DNA of 64,000 bases, from positions 78,232,275-78,296,274 of the forward strand of contig CM067085.1 of the NCBI GenBank assembly GCA_034008185.1. Direction: 5' to 3'. The stretch's first letter is position 1. Every line of letters begins with the position of its first letter. The DNA is from Gorsachius magnificus. Taxonomy: Eukaryota; Chordata; Aves; Pelecaniformes; Ardeidae. Made by a program: the position numbers and the translations under genes. This document shows positions 47,801 through 59,220 of the stretch, in pieces. The notes under the pieces were generated by a model. That model was not told where the DNA came from, did not search any database, and saw nothing but the letters and a program-made list of their open reading frames with translations.

Positions 47801-50800
47801 ACTGCTGGCTAGCAAGATCTGAGACTGAAGACAGAGCAAAGTTATTAATAATTTTTCATTTCAAGAACAGTGTGATAAGATTCTTTTAGCCCAGGAAAAA
47901 TGAACCTGCATTTGCCTTTTCTCTTAAGTTCGTAATTAGGACTTGTTTCTGTTTACCTCTTTCTGATTTAATTTGTTTGAGTTGCATTATTGGTTTAATT
48001 CTATTTGAAATGAGAACCCCCTCAACTGACAGCCCAGAGCCATTGAAGTTAATGAGAATTTTTTCTCTTGTGGTACTGGGTTTTAAAGCAGGCCCATGAG
48101 AGAACTATCACTCATTCTTTGTCAAACAAACTGTAAGAAATGTCACCTTTCATCATCCCACGTCTAAGTTGTTGACAGAAACAACATCTGTCACCAGTAT
48201 GTACTGACTGTACTGGCCCAAGTGAAATAGGCAGTAGCCAGAGCTGCTCTGTCGTGCTGTGTGGGCATAGTAAGGTTATCTTTTATAGGGATGTTTCTGC
48301 CCTCTAGCAAGATAAAAGCTATAAAGCTGTAGGCTAAACCAGGGGACTTAAAACTTACCACTGGTAAATCCTGAGCATATGTGTACAGACTAAACTATTA
48401 CCATCTTTGAAGCTGTATGCATATGTAGATAAAATACTCATGTTTACCTTGTATTTTTTCAATTTTCAGGAGCGCTAATGTTTGTTGCTTGGATTACCAC
48501 AGTTGGTATTGGTGTGATTGTTGCACGATTCTTCAAACCTGTCTGGTCTCATTCATTCCTGTTTGGAAAGGAGATGTGGTTTCAGGTGGGCAAAATCTCC
48601 TCTTATCTCCAGCTGTATTTTATAGCTTTATTGTAAGCAGAATTATGTACCTACTAGATCCAAGAAATAGGCTATTAAACTTTGTGTGACTTTTGTCTGT
48701 CTTTATTTTATAAAATGGAACAGTTACAAATCAGAATTTCACCTACTTCACTAGTAAAAGCAAAGTCTAAAGAGGACACTGAGAACATCTTTAACTGTAT
48801 ATCCGATAAATGTATGTTAATGATGTATTAAGAAAGCTGTGGAGTTTCTAAAAGCAAACTTAACTTTTCTAGGTGCATCGTATGCTTATGTTGACCACAG
48901 TCATGCTTACAAGCATTTCTTTTGTATTGCCCTTTATATACCGAGGAGGTTGGAGCCAAGTAAGTGTGTGCTTTTGTTCTGTTTGTTAACTCGGATGTAA
49001 AGGTTGGACCAAAAGAAAGAGGTCCACTGATGACTAACATGTTACAACTACTGCTGAGGAAATTGCTATGTAATCTGTCCTTAAGCAGGCTGATTTCAAA
49101 TCCTAGCAACACAGAAGAGGAATGTTGCCTCCTTTAACTATAATAGCAAAAGTTCAGTACCTTCCCTTCTTCCTCTTTCTCCCAGATAAAGTCCTTGCTC
49201 AAAATTTCTTTATATACTAAATCAGCCTTCTCACTTCCTTAGAGAACTTGGGGGAGGAGTGAGGATAGGATGGCTGAGTTATTAACGTGGTAAACCTGCT
49301 GGGAATGTGTGTTATGAATTTGGACTTGAGTAACTGTATCCAGTGATTAAGCTTAATCTGGAACACTATATTGTATACCTGTTGCTGTCACCTGTATAAT
49401 ATTTGCTGCAAGGTGATATTAGAAATTAAAGCCTAGACAGTATCTTAATTAAAGGTGGTAGAAGAACGTGGTTGCAGGTATGAGCTAGGGAAATTGAGTA
49501 AAACGCTTTAGGGTTAAGATTAGAACAGATAGGGTGAGAAGGGAGACCAGTGCTGGGAGAAGGTAGGAAATAGGCCTCTCCTGAAGACAGAGGATTGAGG
49601 ATGAAGAGCTTGGGGCATAGCTTGTGCAGTCATATTGCTCTCTGCTCTTCAGCGGGTAGAATTTCTCAATACAACAAGAAGGTGGGACAAACCCTGGGCA
49701 TACTTACCAGTGTTTCATGCTGCCAAGGAGAACCACCTCCATCCAGCTGTAGGGCAGCTTACTGTGTCCTGTTAACCTCTGCCAGTCTAAACGCAGTGCT
49801 GCTCCACCACTGTAACTTGCATAAATAAATTACCAACTTTTTGGTATTTTTTTCTATATCTTTATATAGATATGACATTAAAGAAAAATGCTCTGTGTTT
49901 CAGCAAGCAGGTTTTCATCCCTATCTCGGCTGTACCGTGATGGCTCTGACAATCGTTCAACCACTTATGGCAGGCTTCAGACCATCTCGTCATGCACCAA
50001 GGTACTCACAACTAACTCATTAAGTTACAGCCACAGGAATTAAATACGCATGTTTCTTGTAAAAATTATTTTTACACTGAAAAGATGTCTTTAAGGTAGG
50101 TAACAATGTTTTTTTGATTTATTCCTCCCTCCCCCCCAACTAATCAATAAAATGCTTTTCATTGTTTTGTAGGAGGCAATTGTTTAACTGGTTTCACTGG
50201 AGTACTGGTACAACAGCTAGAATACTAGCTGGTAAGTAGGAGTTATGGCTGTAACTCCCTTTTAAGTGATTTAAAGGAATTTTGTTCATTGTCTGGGTTG
50301 TTATTGCTTGTCTAAAGTATCTATGCACATCCAGTCCAGGCATCTCTGAAAATTCTTTTTCTTGCTGGCCATCTTCTGTGTGTGCTTTAAGTGTCCATCA
50401 GGTACGGCTTTAGGGAGAAAAAGTGACTCTGTAAAACCAAAGAGATTACAGACAAATCTGAAAGATCTCTGTAATGAGGACCTGTTCTTATTCTGAGTAA
50501 TTCCTTTTTGTCCTGGAAGATTTGAGGATAGTGTTCTTACAGTAACATAGTTGAATATTATTTAATGGGGGAGGGGAAACTCACAGAACCAGAAGCTGGG
50601 CTTAATTCTATTAATAGGGACAAGTTTCCACAGGCAACTTAAGCACAAACATTGCGGTGACTGTGGTCTTGTTGGCGGAGTTACAAATGCTAGTGTGTGT
50701 GACTGGGATTTGATAGGGTGCTCGGCAGGATGAAAACTGTCTTTGGTCTTCTTTCTTCCACGCCTTCCCCCTCACACTGCCAAAAAAAAAAAAAGCTTTT

Positions 50801-52504
50801 AGCTACATGGACTCCTTTTAGCCTCATTCCCCAAGCTTTTGTAGGCAGCTCATGGGAAGTCTATTGCCAAAGGTGTTGAGAGTTTTTTTTTTTTTAATTA
50901 CCCCAGCACAGCATTCTTAGTGTTGTCTCATCTTGTTTTTACTGACTAGTGGTGACTATGTTCTTGGGAATGGATCTACCAGCACTTGACCTACCAGACC
51001 CATGGGACACCTATACAATGATTGGTTTTGTAGCTTGGCATGTTGGTATTGATGTTCTTCTGGAAGTACACAGCTACTGTCTCGTACGTAAAGGTACAAA
51101 CCCAACAAAACTCCTGTTCTTACCTTGCTTGCTGAGGATTGTGCAAAACAAAGTAACAGAGTTGATTGAATTTCAGGAGGTGTTCTTTGGCCTATAACTT
51201 GGAAGCTGAAAGGGAATAAGTCTTGAGTAACAGTGTCATATCTTCTGTACAAACTAACATGGTGTAAACCAGTTTTCAAGACCAAAGTGTTCTAGAAAAA
51301 TTGTTTTTGTGCTACTTTAAATAGTAGCCTCTTGTTTCTCAAACCACAGTTCACAGGAGCAGACTGCAATGTGGAAGTATTTTCCAAGAATCTATCACTG
51401 TTTGCCATGATTTTGATCCCAGACGGGTAGGTAAAGTCCAGGTTAATTGATGCAGATTTAGTCTGTGTTTCATTGTGACAAGTTGCTGGTATGAATGGCT
51501 GTTACTGCATGAGCAAAATGATCAGAAATTTGAGCACAAACAGTTGCAACTTTGAGTGAATGAGGAGGAATGAAGGTGAAATCCTGACTCCAAGATGGCT
51601 AGTGAAGAGACTGGTAGTGACTTCACTGGAAATTCTTAGCTTCGCTGGCTGGTGTCACTGAGAGGAGATGACTGCACACGTACGTGACCTGTATCGAAGG
51701 CAGAGATGAGACCTCTGCAGAATTGAAGCAGCATGATTAGTTAAGAGGCTGTGTAAGGTGGCACGTGGAGGAGGAGTGATTATAAAAGATGTGAATTTAA
51801 GCTTAACTGCAGTAATTACTTCCTAGAAATAGAGAAATGAACCTGAAATGTTTGAAAAATGAGTGTTTCTGTGTTGGCTAATGGACAATACTTCTTAATG
51901 AAATCTAGTTATCTTAAAATGAAAAGTTTTTAGATCAAACAAATGTTTTGCTCAGGTCAAAACTCAGTGTTTTGATGATTCACTCTAGCAGAAGAGACAA
52001 AATGTTTTGCCACTTTGATGTCCAGAAGTTACTTTTGTAGGTCAGCTCCAGAATAATGCTTCACTTAACCTGTACCGTCATACTCACAGGACATGAAATG
52101 TCAAATAAGACTTGCAGGTGCTTTTCAAATTTGATGCTGTGTAAGACTTGGTTACTTAGTCACAGGATCAAGGCTTCTGCAGTATAAAAATGAAAAACTT
52201 CTTTCCTCTTAAGAGTAGATTTTTTTTTTTCTTCCCACTAACAGTTGAAGTGATAGAGGATGACAGAGTACAGATCCTGCAGTCGCTTACGTCTGCAGAA
52301 GGAGAGGTAAGTCACAATTTTGTAACTAATTACTATGAGGTGGGATGATGCTTTTTTTAAACCAATAAAAAGACCAACACTTCTATGGCTTTTCTTCCAC
52401 TTCTCTTGCAGGGCCGTCTGTTTAAACAAGTTGTGTTAACCATCTATGTCTGTGGAAATATAGTATTCCTCACTGCCTTCCTGGTAGCGATCAACCAAAT
52501 ATGA
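41663..52504 (+). CDS. FRRS1: FRRS1, ferric-chelate reductase 1 (complete coding region, 15 exons)
   Basis: FRRS1 is a membrane protein of the cytochrome b561/DOMON family, reported to reduce ferric iron. Fifteen exons join without frame breaks into 593 aa, the human length to within one residue. In order: a signal peptide (residues 1 to about 22, cleavage near VDG|YPSGK), a reelin domain (about 25-190), a DOMON domain (about 210-330), and a b561 domain with five to six membrane helices (about 370-592). Candidate haem-ligand histidines are His374 (AHGALMF), His415 (VHRMLM), His447 (FHPYLG) and His525 (AWHVG). The ATG directly follows the splice acceptor. Its orientation, divergent from AGL and convergent with PALMD, matches the human locus. 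The closest alternative would be a paralogous FRRS1-like protein, but the reelin domain and synteny favour FRRS1. Confidence 0.97.
42082..42218 (+). CDS. FRRS1: FRRS1 coding exon 2 (reelin domain)
   Basis: The exon encodes VHLSGPDFEGFFIQARDAEH then LDSPAVGSFVLADRRISQLL and TCGRTK. The acceptor is TTGCTTCAG|TT and the donor ACCAAG|GTATAG. It ends in phase 0. Confidence 0.95.
43439..43533 (+). CDS. FRRS1: FRRS1 coding exon 3 (reelin domain)
   Basis: The exon encodes NSAVSHTSKAKKKYIKVYWI then APGDAPKRVQF. The acceptor is GTTTTCAG|AAT and the donor TTTCT|GTAAGT. It leaves with two bases over. Confidence 0.94.
44175..44325 (+). CDS. FRRS1: FRRS1 coding exon 4
   Basis: The exon encodes ATVVKKYKTFWVKIPGPIVS then a Ser/Thr/Pro-rich linker ending YLSKP. 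The acceptor is TTTTTTAAG|A, where AG is repeated (AAGAG) and only the first keeps the frame. The donor is AGCCA|GTAAGT. It ends in phase 0. Confidence 0.93.
45170..45349 (+). CDS. FRRS1: FRRS1 coding exon 5 (DOMON start)
   Basis: The exon encodes FNTSGCGSTKFCIRNPSNCD, PESASCFFLSFQQEKSSVFI and EMSGPSEGYLAFALSHDQWM. The acceptor is CTTATCTAG|TTT and the donor GGATG|GTGAGT. It is 60 codons, phase 0 at both ends. Confidence 0.95.
46230..46328 (+). CDS. FRRS1: FRRS1 coding exon 6 (DOMON)
   Basis: The exon encodes GGDDAYLCINEDHRVHVSTA then SLKGRSPPVLASE. The acceptor is CTCTCCAG|GGT and the donor TCAGAG|GTACGT. It is 33 codons, phase 0 at both ends. Confidence 0.95.
46883..47030 (+). CDS. FRRS1: FRRS1 coding exon 7 (DOMON)
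   Basis: The exon encodes NALEDVSWRLVDGVLQCSFR, RSIRLPAYKGRFNLDASYY and IFLADGEASE. The acceptor is GTTTCACAG|AAT and the donor GTGAAG|GTAAAC. It ends in phase 1. Confidence 0.95.
47562..47678 (+). CDS. FRRS1: FRRS1 coding exon 8
   Basis: The exon encodes GLIYKHHRQPLITDGIYNVT then GLPQDIGGSRSPRLIKAH. Its last full codon is His374, the first candidate haem ligand of the b561 domain (AHGALMF). The acceptor is GCTGCTTAG|GT and the donor CTCACG|GTAAGC. It ends in phase 1. Confidence 0.95.
48470..48585 (+). CDS. FRRS1: FRRS1 coding exon 9 (first b561 helix)
   Basis: The exon encodes ALMFVAWITTVGIGVIVARF then FKPVWSHSFLFGKEMWFQ, the first membrane helix. The acceptor is TTTTCAG|GA and the donor TTTCAG|GTGGGC. 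It ends in phase 0. Confidence 0.95.
48873..48959 (+). CDS. FRRS1: FRRS1 coding exon 10 (second b561 helix)
   Basis: The exon encodes VHRMLMLTTVMLTSISFVLP then FIYRGGWSQ. It contains candidate haem ligand His415. The acceptor is TTTTCTAG|GTG and the donor AGCCAA|GTAAGT. It is 29 codons, phase 0. Confidence 0.94.
49904..50001 (+). CDS. FRRS1: FRRS1 coding exon 11
   Basis: The exon encodes QAGFHPYLGCTVMALTIVQP then LMAGFRPSRHAP, with candidate haem ligand His447. The acceptor is GTGTTTCAG|CAA and the donor CCAAG|GTACTC. It leaves with two bases over. Confidence 0.95.
50173..50231 (+). CDS. FRRS1: FRRS1 coding exon 12
   Basis: This is a 59-nt exon encoding RQLFNWFHWSTGTTARILA. The acceptor is TTTTGTAG|G and the donor AGCTG|GTAAGT. 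It ends in phase 1. Confidence 0.94.
50950..51093 (+). CDS. FRRS1: FRRS1 coding exon 13
   Basis: The exon encodes VVTMFLGMDLPALDLPDPWD then TYTMIGFVAWHVGIDVLLEV and HSYCLVRK. His525 in AWHVG is a candidate haem ligand. The acceptor is TACTGACTAG|TG and the donor GTAAAG|GTACAA. It ends in phase 1. Confidence 0.95.
52245..52306 (+). CDS. FRRS1: FRRS1 coding exon 14
   Basis: The exon encodes VEVIEDDRVQILQSLTSAEG and E, a short acidic cytosolic linker like human VEILDDDRIQILQSF. The acceptor is CCACTAACAG|TT and the donor GGAGAG|GTAAGT. It ends in phase 0. Confidence 0.95.
52412..52504 (+). CDS. FRRS1: FRRS1 coding exon 15 (stop)
   Basis: The exon encodes GRLFKQVVLTIYVCGNIVFL then TAFLVAINQI and TGA at 52502-52504. 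It is a final membrane helix. The acceptor is CTCTTGCAG|GGC. Confidence 0.96.
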   Translation, partial: GRLFKQVVLTIYVCGNIVFLTAFLVAINQI

Positions 52505-54345
52505 AATAAGTCATTGAACTTTTCCCTCAACACCTCCCTGGAGACGTAATTGAAGAATAAGAGCACGTGTGCACCATGCTCGGTGTTAGGGAGGACTTGA
52601 ATTCAAACCTATAGAAGGATGCTGCATCCTGCAAAAGCTGTCTTCTGATGGGACTTTTAATGGAAGTCTTTGCCTGAGTAAGGAATGAAGTCTCTATTTT
52701 TTTAAGTGCAGTAATTAATTTGATTGAAGCTTATAGGTTAAGACGACTGAGAAGATGTGCTGAAAATGCTGTTTTGATAGTGAGTTCTCTAAAACTTCTG
52801 TGAATGTTGTTGGGAAAACTGGAAAGATTGATCCGGAGCCTTACCGTATCTGTTCACTTTACTGTGTTCTAATGGCATGCAATGTGAGAACTTCCGGCTC
52901 ATGACAGTTCTGTGCATTAAAAAAAAAACCCCAAACAAACCTTAGTGGAAAAACTGTCACAACTGCAGACTGATGCATGAGCTAAATGCTGTCGTCTATC
53001 TTTGCAGTTAAATGCAAAAAATATTCTCTCTGCTCTAAGAGCAGTACACTTACACAAGCATATGGGTTTGGGAACTTCAGTCCTTTAGTAAAACCACCAT
53101 TTGCCTCACTCAAAATACTACTCTGTCCTGTTCCCCTCAGTGCTTCTAAACCACAAAGAGAAAACATGTTTGCAGTAGAAGTGCATTAAAACCAGTTGTA
53201 CTTATCCAAAACTTAAACAGGAAGAACATATATGTACGTATGGATTTCTGTGGTTTGCTGTCTTCGGTTGGACTTCTGAATTACTTTTCTGTGTGAATAA
53301 GATGGATTTATGCCACCTGATGCTTAAATGGAAGTGAAAATATTTGCTCAGGAATGTTGCAGTTGTATTTGCACTATTGAGTGAAACCTAGATTAGGAGT
53401 TGGTTTGATTTCAGCAAAAATGGCTTCTGTTACCATTAAGTGAGAGTCCTTTGAGCTGGCATATCTAGGAGACAGAACTGTCTTTAAGAATATGGGAGGG
53501 CATTTTTTTTTTTAGTCAACAAAAGATTTATCTAAATTTATGGACTAGTTACAGGGAACGGAAAGAGACTGTATTGTTTAACTTCTTTGGTTTGTGGTTT
53601 GCCGAAGTATAGGAGGATACTCATGAAATGGCATCTCAGAAATGAACCCTTAATGTGCCATGCAGTACGGTGCTTTGTATTTGTTTATTGCAGCTCTGAA
53701 CAGTTTGCTTCCACACTTCATTTTTGATACTGGAAAGTGTCAGTTTTTAGTTGTAATGCTTCAAAATGTACTTCAACCTAGGGCTACTAAGCTAGCTGGG
53801 AATAAAGGTGCAGGAGTATTGGATAGAACAGTAAATAGTGAGGCCTTGTTTCATGTAGGCCATTACAGCAACATTTCTCTGCTACCTGATGGCCAGCATT
53901 TACAGAGCTGGGATTAATCCTTTCATCAGCAGCAGCAGAATGCAAATGAACGTAAGTTGAATCATCCCCTTTCCTCCTGGAAGCTGGAAAAGTCCTGTGC
54001 AGATTGGGAAAGGGGGGCTACAAAGAAATATGGCAAAACTCAGGCTGAAGGGCAAGAGGTATATGGCTAATTGTGTGGCTTGGTGGGTTTTTTAGAGAAC
54101 TCTGATCATAAAAGCCTGGGAAGCACAGGCTCATCTAGTGCTAATATTTTGGGGAACTCTTTTGTATACCATGAGTTTATAGAAGAAAATCTCTTAACCT
54201 AGGCACAGTTGATGGCTTTTTAAATTAAAGTCAATGTTGGATTCTTCCGGTAATACAATAGCTGCGCTGTGTGTTGTTTCATTTGCATGTGAAAATGAAC
54301 ACAGGGTTTTTAAAACATGAATGTAAATATCTTAATAAAAGTGTC
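52505..54345 (+). other. FRRS1: FRRS1 3' UTR with two candidate poly(A) signals
   Basis: Sequence after the stop codon has AATAAA at 53801-53806 and at 54334-54339 on the plus strand, suggesting UTRs of about 1.3 or 1.85 kb. An open frame of 85 codons at 53660 lies in this UTR and has no recognisable feature. The true end cannot be chosen without transcripts. Confidence 0.55.
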
Positions 54346-57300
54346 TCTTTTACTAAGGTGAAAACACTATCAAATAGAAGCTAGAAAAGAACAGTCTTGC
54401 CTAGCAGCAAAATGGATTGTCTGTTTTCTTTGTAGATGATGTTTTATAAATTAAAGCTATCTAAATGCTTCCTGGAGAAACTCTTACCGAATTTGAATGC
54501 TCAAATAGTTTCTTTCTGTAATGCGGAGGTTTTTTTCCGCAAGAAGAAAAAAACCAAACAAATCCTTGTTCTACATCTACTACAGCTTTAAAGTTGGCAA
54601 AATTGCCAGTTGCTCTTTGAATAACTTGTTTCCTTCCCAGTGCTAGCAATATTGCATAGTTTCTTATGTGAGGCCTTACGTGCAGTATTGTAACTTACCT
54701 GATGGAAAGACTTGTTAATTTTGTACAACATTTGTTCACACCACCCTGCTGCATGACTAGTATGAGAAAGCAATGTGCCATTGTATTCCAGTGACTTCCA
54801 AAGTTTCTGGTACACTCATTTGAAAAAAAAGAGGAAAAAGAAAAAGTCTGTAGAAGTGTTTGATACCTGCAGGAAAATAAGTGGCAGGCGGTTTGGTTCT
54901 AGAGGTGCTGGTGGCTACTGTGTGCATATATATATTTTTTTTCTTCCTTCAGTGATGAAATACTGTACAGAAGAAAATTCCCATTGCTTTGCTTCATAAA
55001 GGAACCCCACAGAAGTCAAGAGAATGGCTTTACAAGAAGAGATCAAGAAGGTTTTGGTGTTCTCTTTTTTTACTCTCAGATTAAACTTGCAATGACAAAT
55101 CAACATTAGCATATTTCTTTTTGGGCTCTTCTAACATTCCCAGTCAAGTAGGAACTTGTGATCAGTCTCACAACAAGCAGCTTACTGTTTTGCTTGGGCT
55201 GTTAGGGGCAGCCTCCAAATACTGGTCATCTGCTCTTGACTTGCCTACAAATCATGTTTCTTGTGTATGTTTTGAACGAAAACTAACGGATGCAAATAGC
55301 TCAAATGCAATGGAAGCCATGCTACTTTGCTTTACTTGAAATAGGTGGGGTTTTTTTGCTAGCTGACATGCAGGCTGCAGAATGAACTAAGAAAAGCTGT
55401 GCTTTGTTACCTACACTGAACGCTGGACTGGTTTCTATTCTGTCAAAAATCAGAAGATGGGGAGATTTCGTATTCAATATAATAACACTCATGTTTTTCC
55501 CATACCCAGCTTTGGGAAGAAGGCTGGAGAATGTCTGCCTTTTGTTTTCCACCAGGGTTTGTAACACTACGTGGCGCTCTTGTTCAAATAACAGCATTTT
55601 TACTTCGCTTGCTTTCTTTAATCTGCCAGTGAGAGGTTGAGAGACACATGTAAAGGATGTCCAAAACTGGATGTGTTCCTAGATGAATGAATCAAAAAAA
55701 AATGCTCAAGCTTTAAGATCTCTAAATTCAAGGCAGTTCATACAGATAGAAGTTATGAAATGAATGTTTACTTGATGTCTATGCTTAAGCTTTTGAACAG
55801 TTATGGCCTGTTTTCTTTTGTCATGTGTGTAAACTGTGCTCTGCGTGGGTACATCCCCTTCCAAACAACTTAAGATGAATGGCAGTCATCGAGGAAAAAC
55901 TGCAATCTTCTGCATTTCAATGCATAAGTTAATCTCTCAGTGATTTCAGACCTTCAGTGCAGGCTCCAAGTAAATAGAAGGATGGTTAAGAAGGATGATC
56001 TGCTAGTAATTCAGAGAAATTCTTTGCTTGCATCAGTCTGATCCCAGTTTCTCTAAGGGGTGTGTGTGAAGGGGGCAGCCATGGCATTCACTTACCTGAG
56101 GGAGTGGCACAGCCGAACCAGCACAGGATAAGTGCTTCAGAACTTGTTTTAGCTCATACATGAGCCAATTCAACCACTGTATGGCTACTGCTGGTCTTCC
56201 TTGTGCTGTGCAAACGTGACTTTACATGTTGCAAACAGCAAAAGCTGAACACCTGCATTGCACTGAAGCAGGTACCTACGATCATCCTGAACAAACTATA
56301 CTGCACTAAGAGGGACTCCAGCTTTGGCTTTGTTTCAGAGAGACTTTTGTCTTGCTGGACCTTAGAAATCATTTGGCTTTAATGATGAATTGGAGTTTTG
56401 CATGGCATCTGTACTGACATGTGAAAAAGATGAATTGTCGCCTTGTAATTCTGTTCTTGTTGATATGGGACGTAGGAAAGCTCTGAGCTGCAGCACTCAG
56501 ATGACGAACATCTCTGCTTCCCAGAAGCACGCAACTCCTGAATGCTCCGGTTTGTGTCTCTGTTCTTCCGAGTTAATGATCTGATATCCATGCTGCTACA
56601 TAGCTGGTGTATTAGTGTGGAACAGCTCAGATTCATCTGGCACAAACTGAATAGTTTAATATATGTGACATCAGAATTGCCACACAGCAAAGCAGAGGCG
56701 TACTGAGCCTGGTATTGTCTCCAGAAGTGGTAGTAATGAGTGCTTAGAGCAAGAGGTGGAACAAGAGTGCAGTGATATTTTGTCTTTCCAGCAAGATCTC
56801 CTTGCTACTTGCCAGAATCTGTGCAAGGGTGTCCTAAGCTAGAAACTGCAGCTAGACAATGAACTCTTGTAGTGATTGAATCTTATCTACAAAGTGTGCA
56901 ATGAATTATTTTTTTTAAAAAAAAAATCTGCTAATGCTTTTGCTCTCCCCTTTAATTAGTCACTGTGAGAAAGTGCTGCTTGTTTTTAAGTCTGCTTCTT
57001 GATGCCATTGTTTAATGACCTGTATTTTGCTTGTACCTTCCTGCCCCTCGTGCATATGCCTTATTGTTTGTTTTCCCTGTATGACTGCTGCTGTACTTGG
57101 CCATTTTGCACTTCTGATAATCTTCATTACTCTTCTCTATTTGCCTCTTCAGAGATGGCATAACCAAACTCTACTCAAGTTGTAAATATGAAGTGCTATG
57201 CCACAGTTTCTGTGCCTTCCCTAAGGAGTCCTAAAGCGCTCTCCATTTTCGTGGCTTCTGAGCCTGGAGTTGATATTTTCCAGAGGACTACCTAAAATAA

Positions 57301-57802
57301 CATCCAGGTGTGTCAACTCCTAGCCAGGAGGTTTGTAACACCAACTTAACAGCTGCTTCTCGTGCTGTGTGTGGCTAGGGTTATTTCTATTTTTTTTTAC
57401 ATTACTTTTCATGTATTGGTAGTGAATTTCACCTGTAGATCTACTATGCATTCACTGTTGTGAAGTCTCTCTTCAGTATCTGTTCTTTTAAACTACTTTG
57501 AATAATAGTATGTTGGCTACAGCATTTTTGCCCCCTTTTCCAGATCACTTAAGTTTAATAGCACAGATCACTGGGGAAGGCAGGGGATGAGTGTCTATAG
57601 CAATTTGCAGCTGTTACAAAAACTGCGTGTGACTACTTCATATCATTCGCCTCCTTTCTCACTTTTTGGTATGTCCTGTTAAGAACTGTTGAGAAGTAAA
57701 AAAACCCCCAATAAATAACAGATGAAACATAAGGACACCCCTTCCCCCACCCCCAAGCCAAACAAAAAACCCAGGGTAGACATAAAGTGTAATATAGTTA
57801 AA
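54346..57802. other. Spacer between the convergent FRRS1 and PALMD 3' ends
   Basis: This is about 3.5 kb with no gene I recognise. It contains a small AT-rich inverted repeat (54529-54557) and a TA/T tract at about 54926-54941. Part of it may belong to longer 3' UTRs of either gene. Confidence 0.45.
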
Positions 57803-59176
57803 TTTATTTGTTCTTATCTACTATTCCACTCTCCAGGTAACCATCTCTGACAAGTTTTAAATTTGAGATTATTACCCACTTCAGACTGGGAGCCACCAAG
57901 TGTTCAGAGGCTACAAGTCAGCTGATTACGACCGTCGTGCCTCAGTATGAGGTAGTAGCTTCAGTTTCTTGCTTTGAAACAAGGAAGACCAGCAAAACAG
58001 AATAACACAACCTACTTTATTGTTTCATGATTAAACCGGCTAAGACCTAGCAAAATAAAGCTGTCATGCTGCTTTGAACCTGGGTGTGTGCTATGGGCAC
58101 CCCCCGCCCCCCCCCCCAGCCACTATGTATTGGAAAAATCTGACTTGCATGTGATTTTTTTTTTTTTTTTGAGGTGTAATTGAACCTTATGGCTGCTTTA
58201 AGGTGCCCATCAGTGGCTGCACCTGTAACACCTTCTGTTGCAGCTGTGGGACAAGCCATGGGCAGCTTGCACTAATTCTAGCTCCCTGGCCAACTGAAAC
58301 ACGTATACTAGGCAGGGCTTTTTTTGTTGGCTTTTTTTTTTTTTGATGGACAGGCACTGCCTGTCTGGCAATGGGTTTCCTGGAAAAGCAGGGCTTTCTG
58401 AGCAAGCTAGGGGGTGAAACCTTGCTTGGGAGGTCAGGCTGTTCATCGTCTTCTGCACAGGATCAATCTGTGAGGTTATGGATGGGCAGCGTGTATGTGG
58501 CGGGGGAAGCGAGCAGGCTCTGAGGATGGCTATACTGTCATACGTAAAATATAAGGGGGGGTGGAGTGTGGGGCTCTAAAAGGTGGCTAAATACTTAAAT
58601 GCTGACTTTACTATTTTTGGTTTGTTTTGCTGTCACTTAATAAAGGAATGCTTTAAATTTTGGCCAAGGTGGTATGCTTGGAAACCAGCTTTTATATTTA
58701 CATTTCTTCCCACTCCTCTCTCTCATGTAATTTTTTTATTAACCAATGATTTTACCAGAAAAATGCTGGGATGGCATTTTCAATCAAAATCAGGTAGATT
58801 GGCACGCTTTGAAGTGAAACAATGTCCCGTGAAGTTCCATGGAGATAAGCTGTGTGTATATAGCAACAACGTATTCCTGATTGTGGGAAGAGGCACGCGC
58901 GTGTCTTCGTACTTGGCTATACACTGCATTTATTGTCTTGGGTAACTTTCCACTACTTTCAGCAAAATCCAGGATGTGATTTGGGTGCATGTGGCAGTTG
59001 GTCAAATCTAAAAGTCTGTTAAGGTCCGTTGGATTATGCAGAGGGCAAAATAACCCAGATGCGTACAACAGAGGAGCAAAACAAGTATTATGATCCAAAA
59101 AAGGTGTGTTGAAGAAACTCTTCTTGGCTTTATTCTGCTTTGAGTAGTAAATTTTACTTCCATGTCATTACAGCTG
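57803..59176 (-). other. PALMD: Probable PALMD 3' UTR
   Basis: This minus-strand sequence follows the TAA of the terminal PALMD exon. AATAAA hexamers on the minus strand lie at 58929-58934, 58016-58021 and 57803-57808, giving candidate ends. A C-run occurs at about 58107-58118, and T-runs at 58157-58170 and 58331-58344. Confidence 0.5.
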
Positions 59177-59220
59177 TTAAATCACTTTTTTCCCCAGCTT
59201 TGCCATTCTCATCCTCAGAG
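59177..59220 (-). CDS. PALMD: PALMD terminal coding exon
   Basis: This is a tiny exon whose first two bases complete Ala, then LRMRMAKLGKKVI and TAA at 59179-59177. It is essentially identical to the human palmdelphin C-terminus. The acceptor is CTTTTTTCAG|CT. It is separated from the previous exon by a 4.2-kb intron. Confidence 0.94.

Noticed and set aside
54529..54557. Inverted repeat GGTTTTTTT ... AAAAAAACC that might form an RNA hairpin
   Set aside because: Arms are low-complexity T and A runs, expected by chance in AT-rich DNA. There is no terminator role to invoke in a vertebrate genome.
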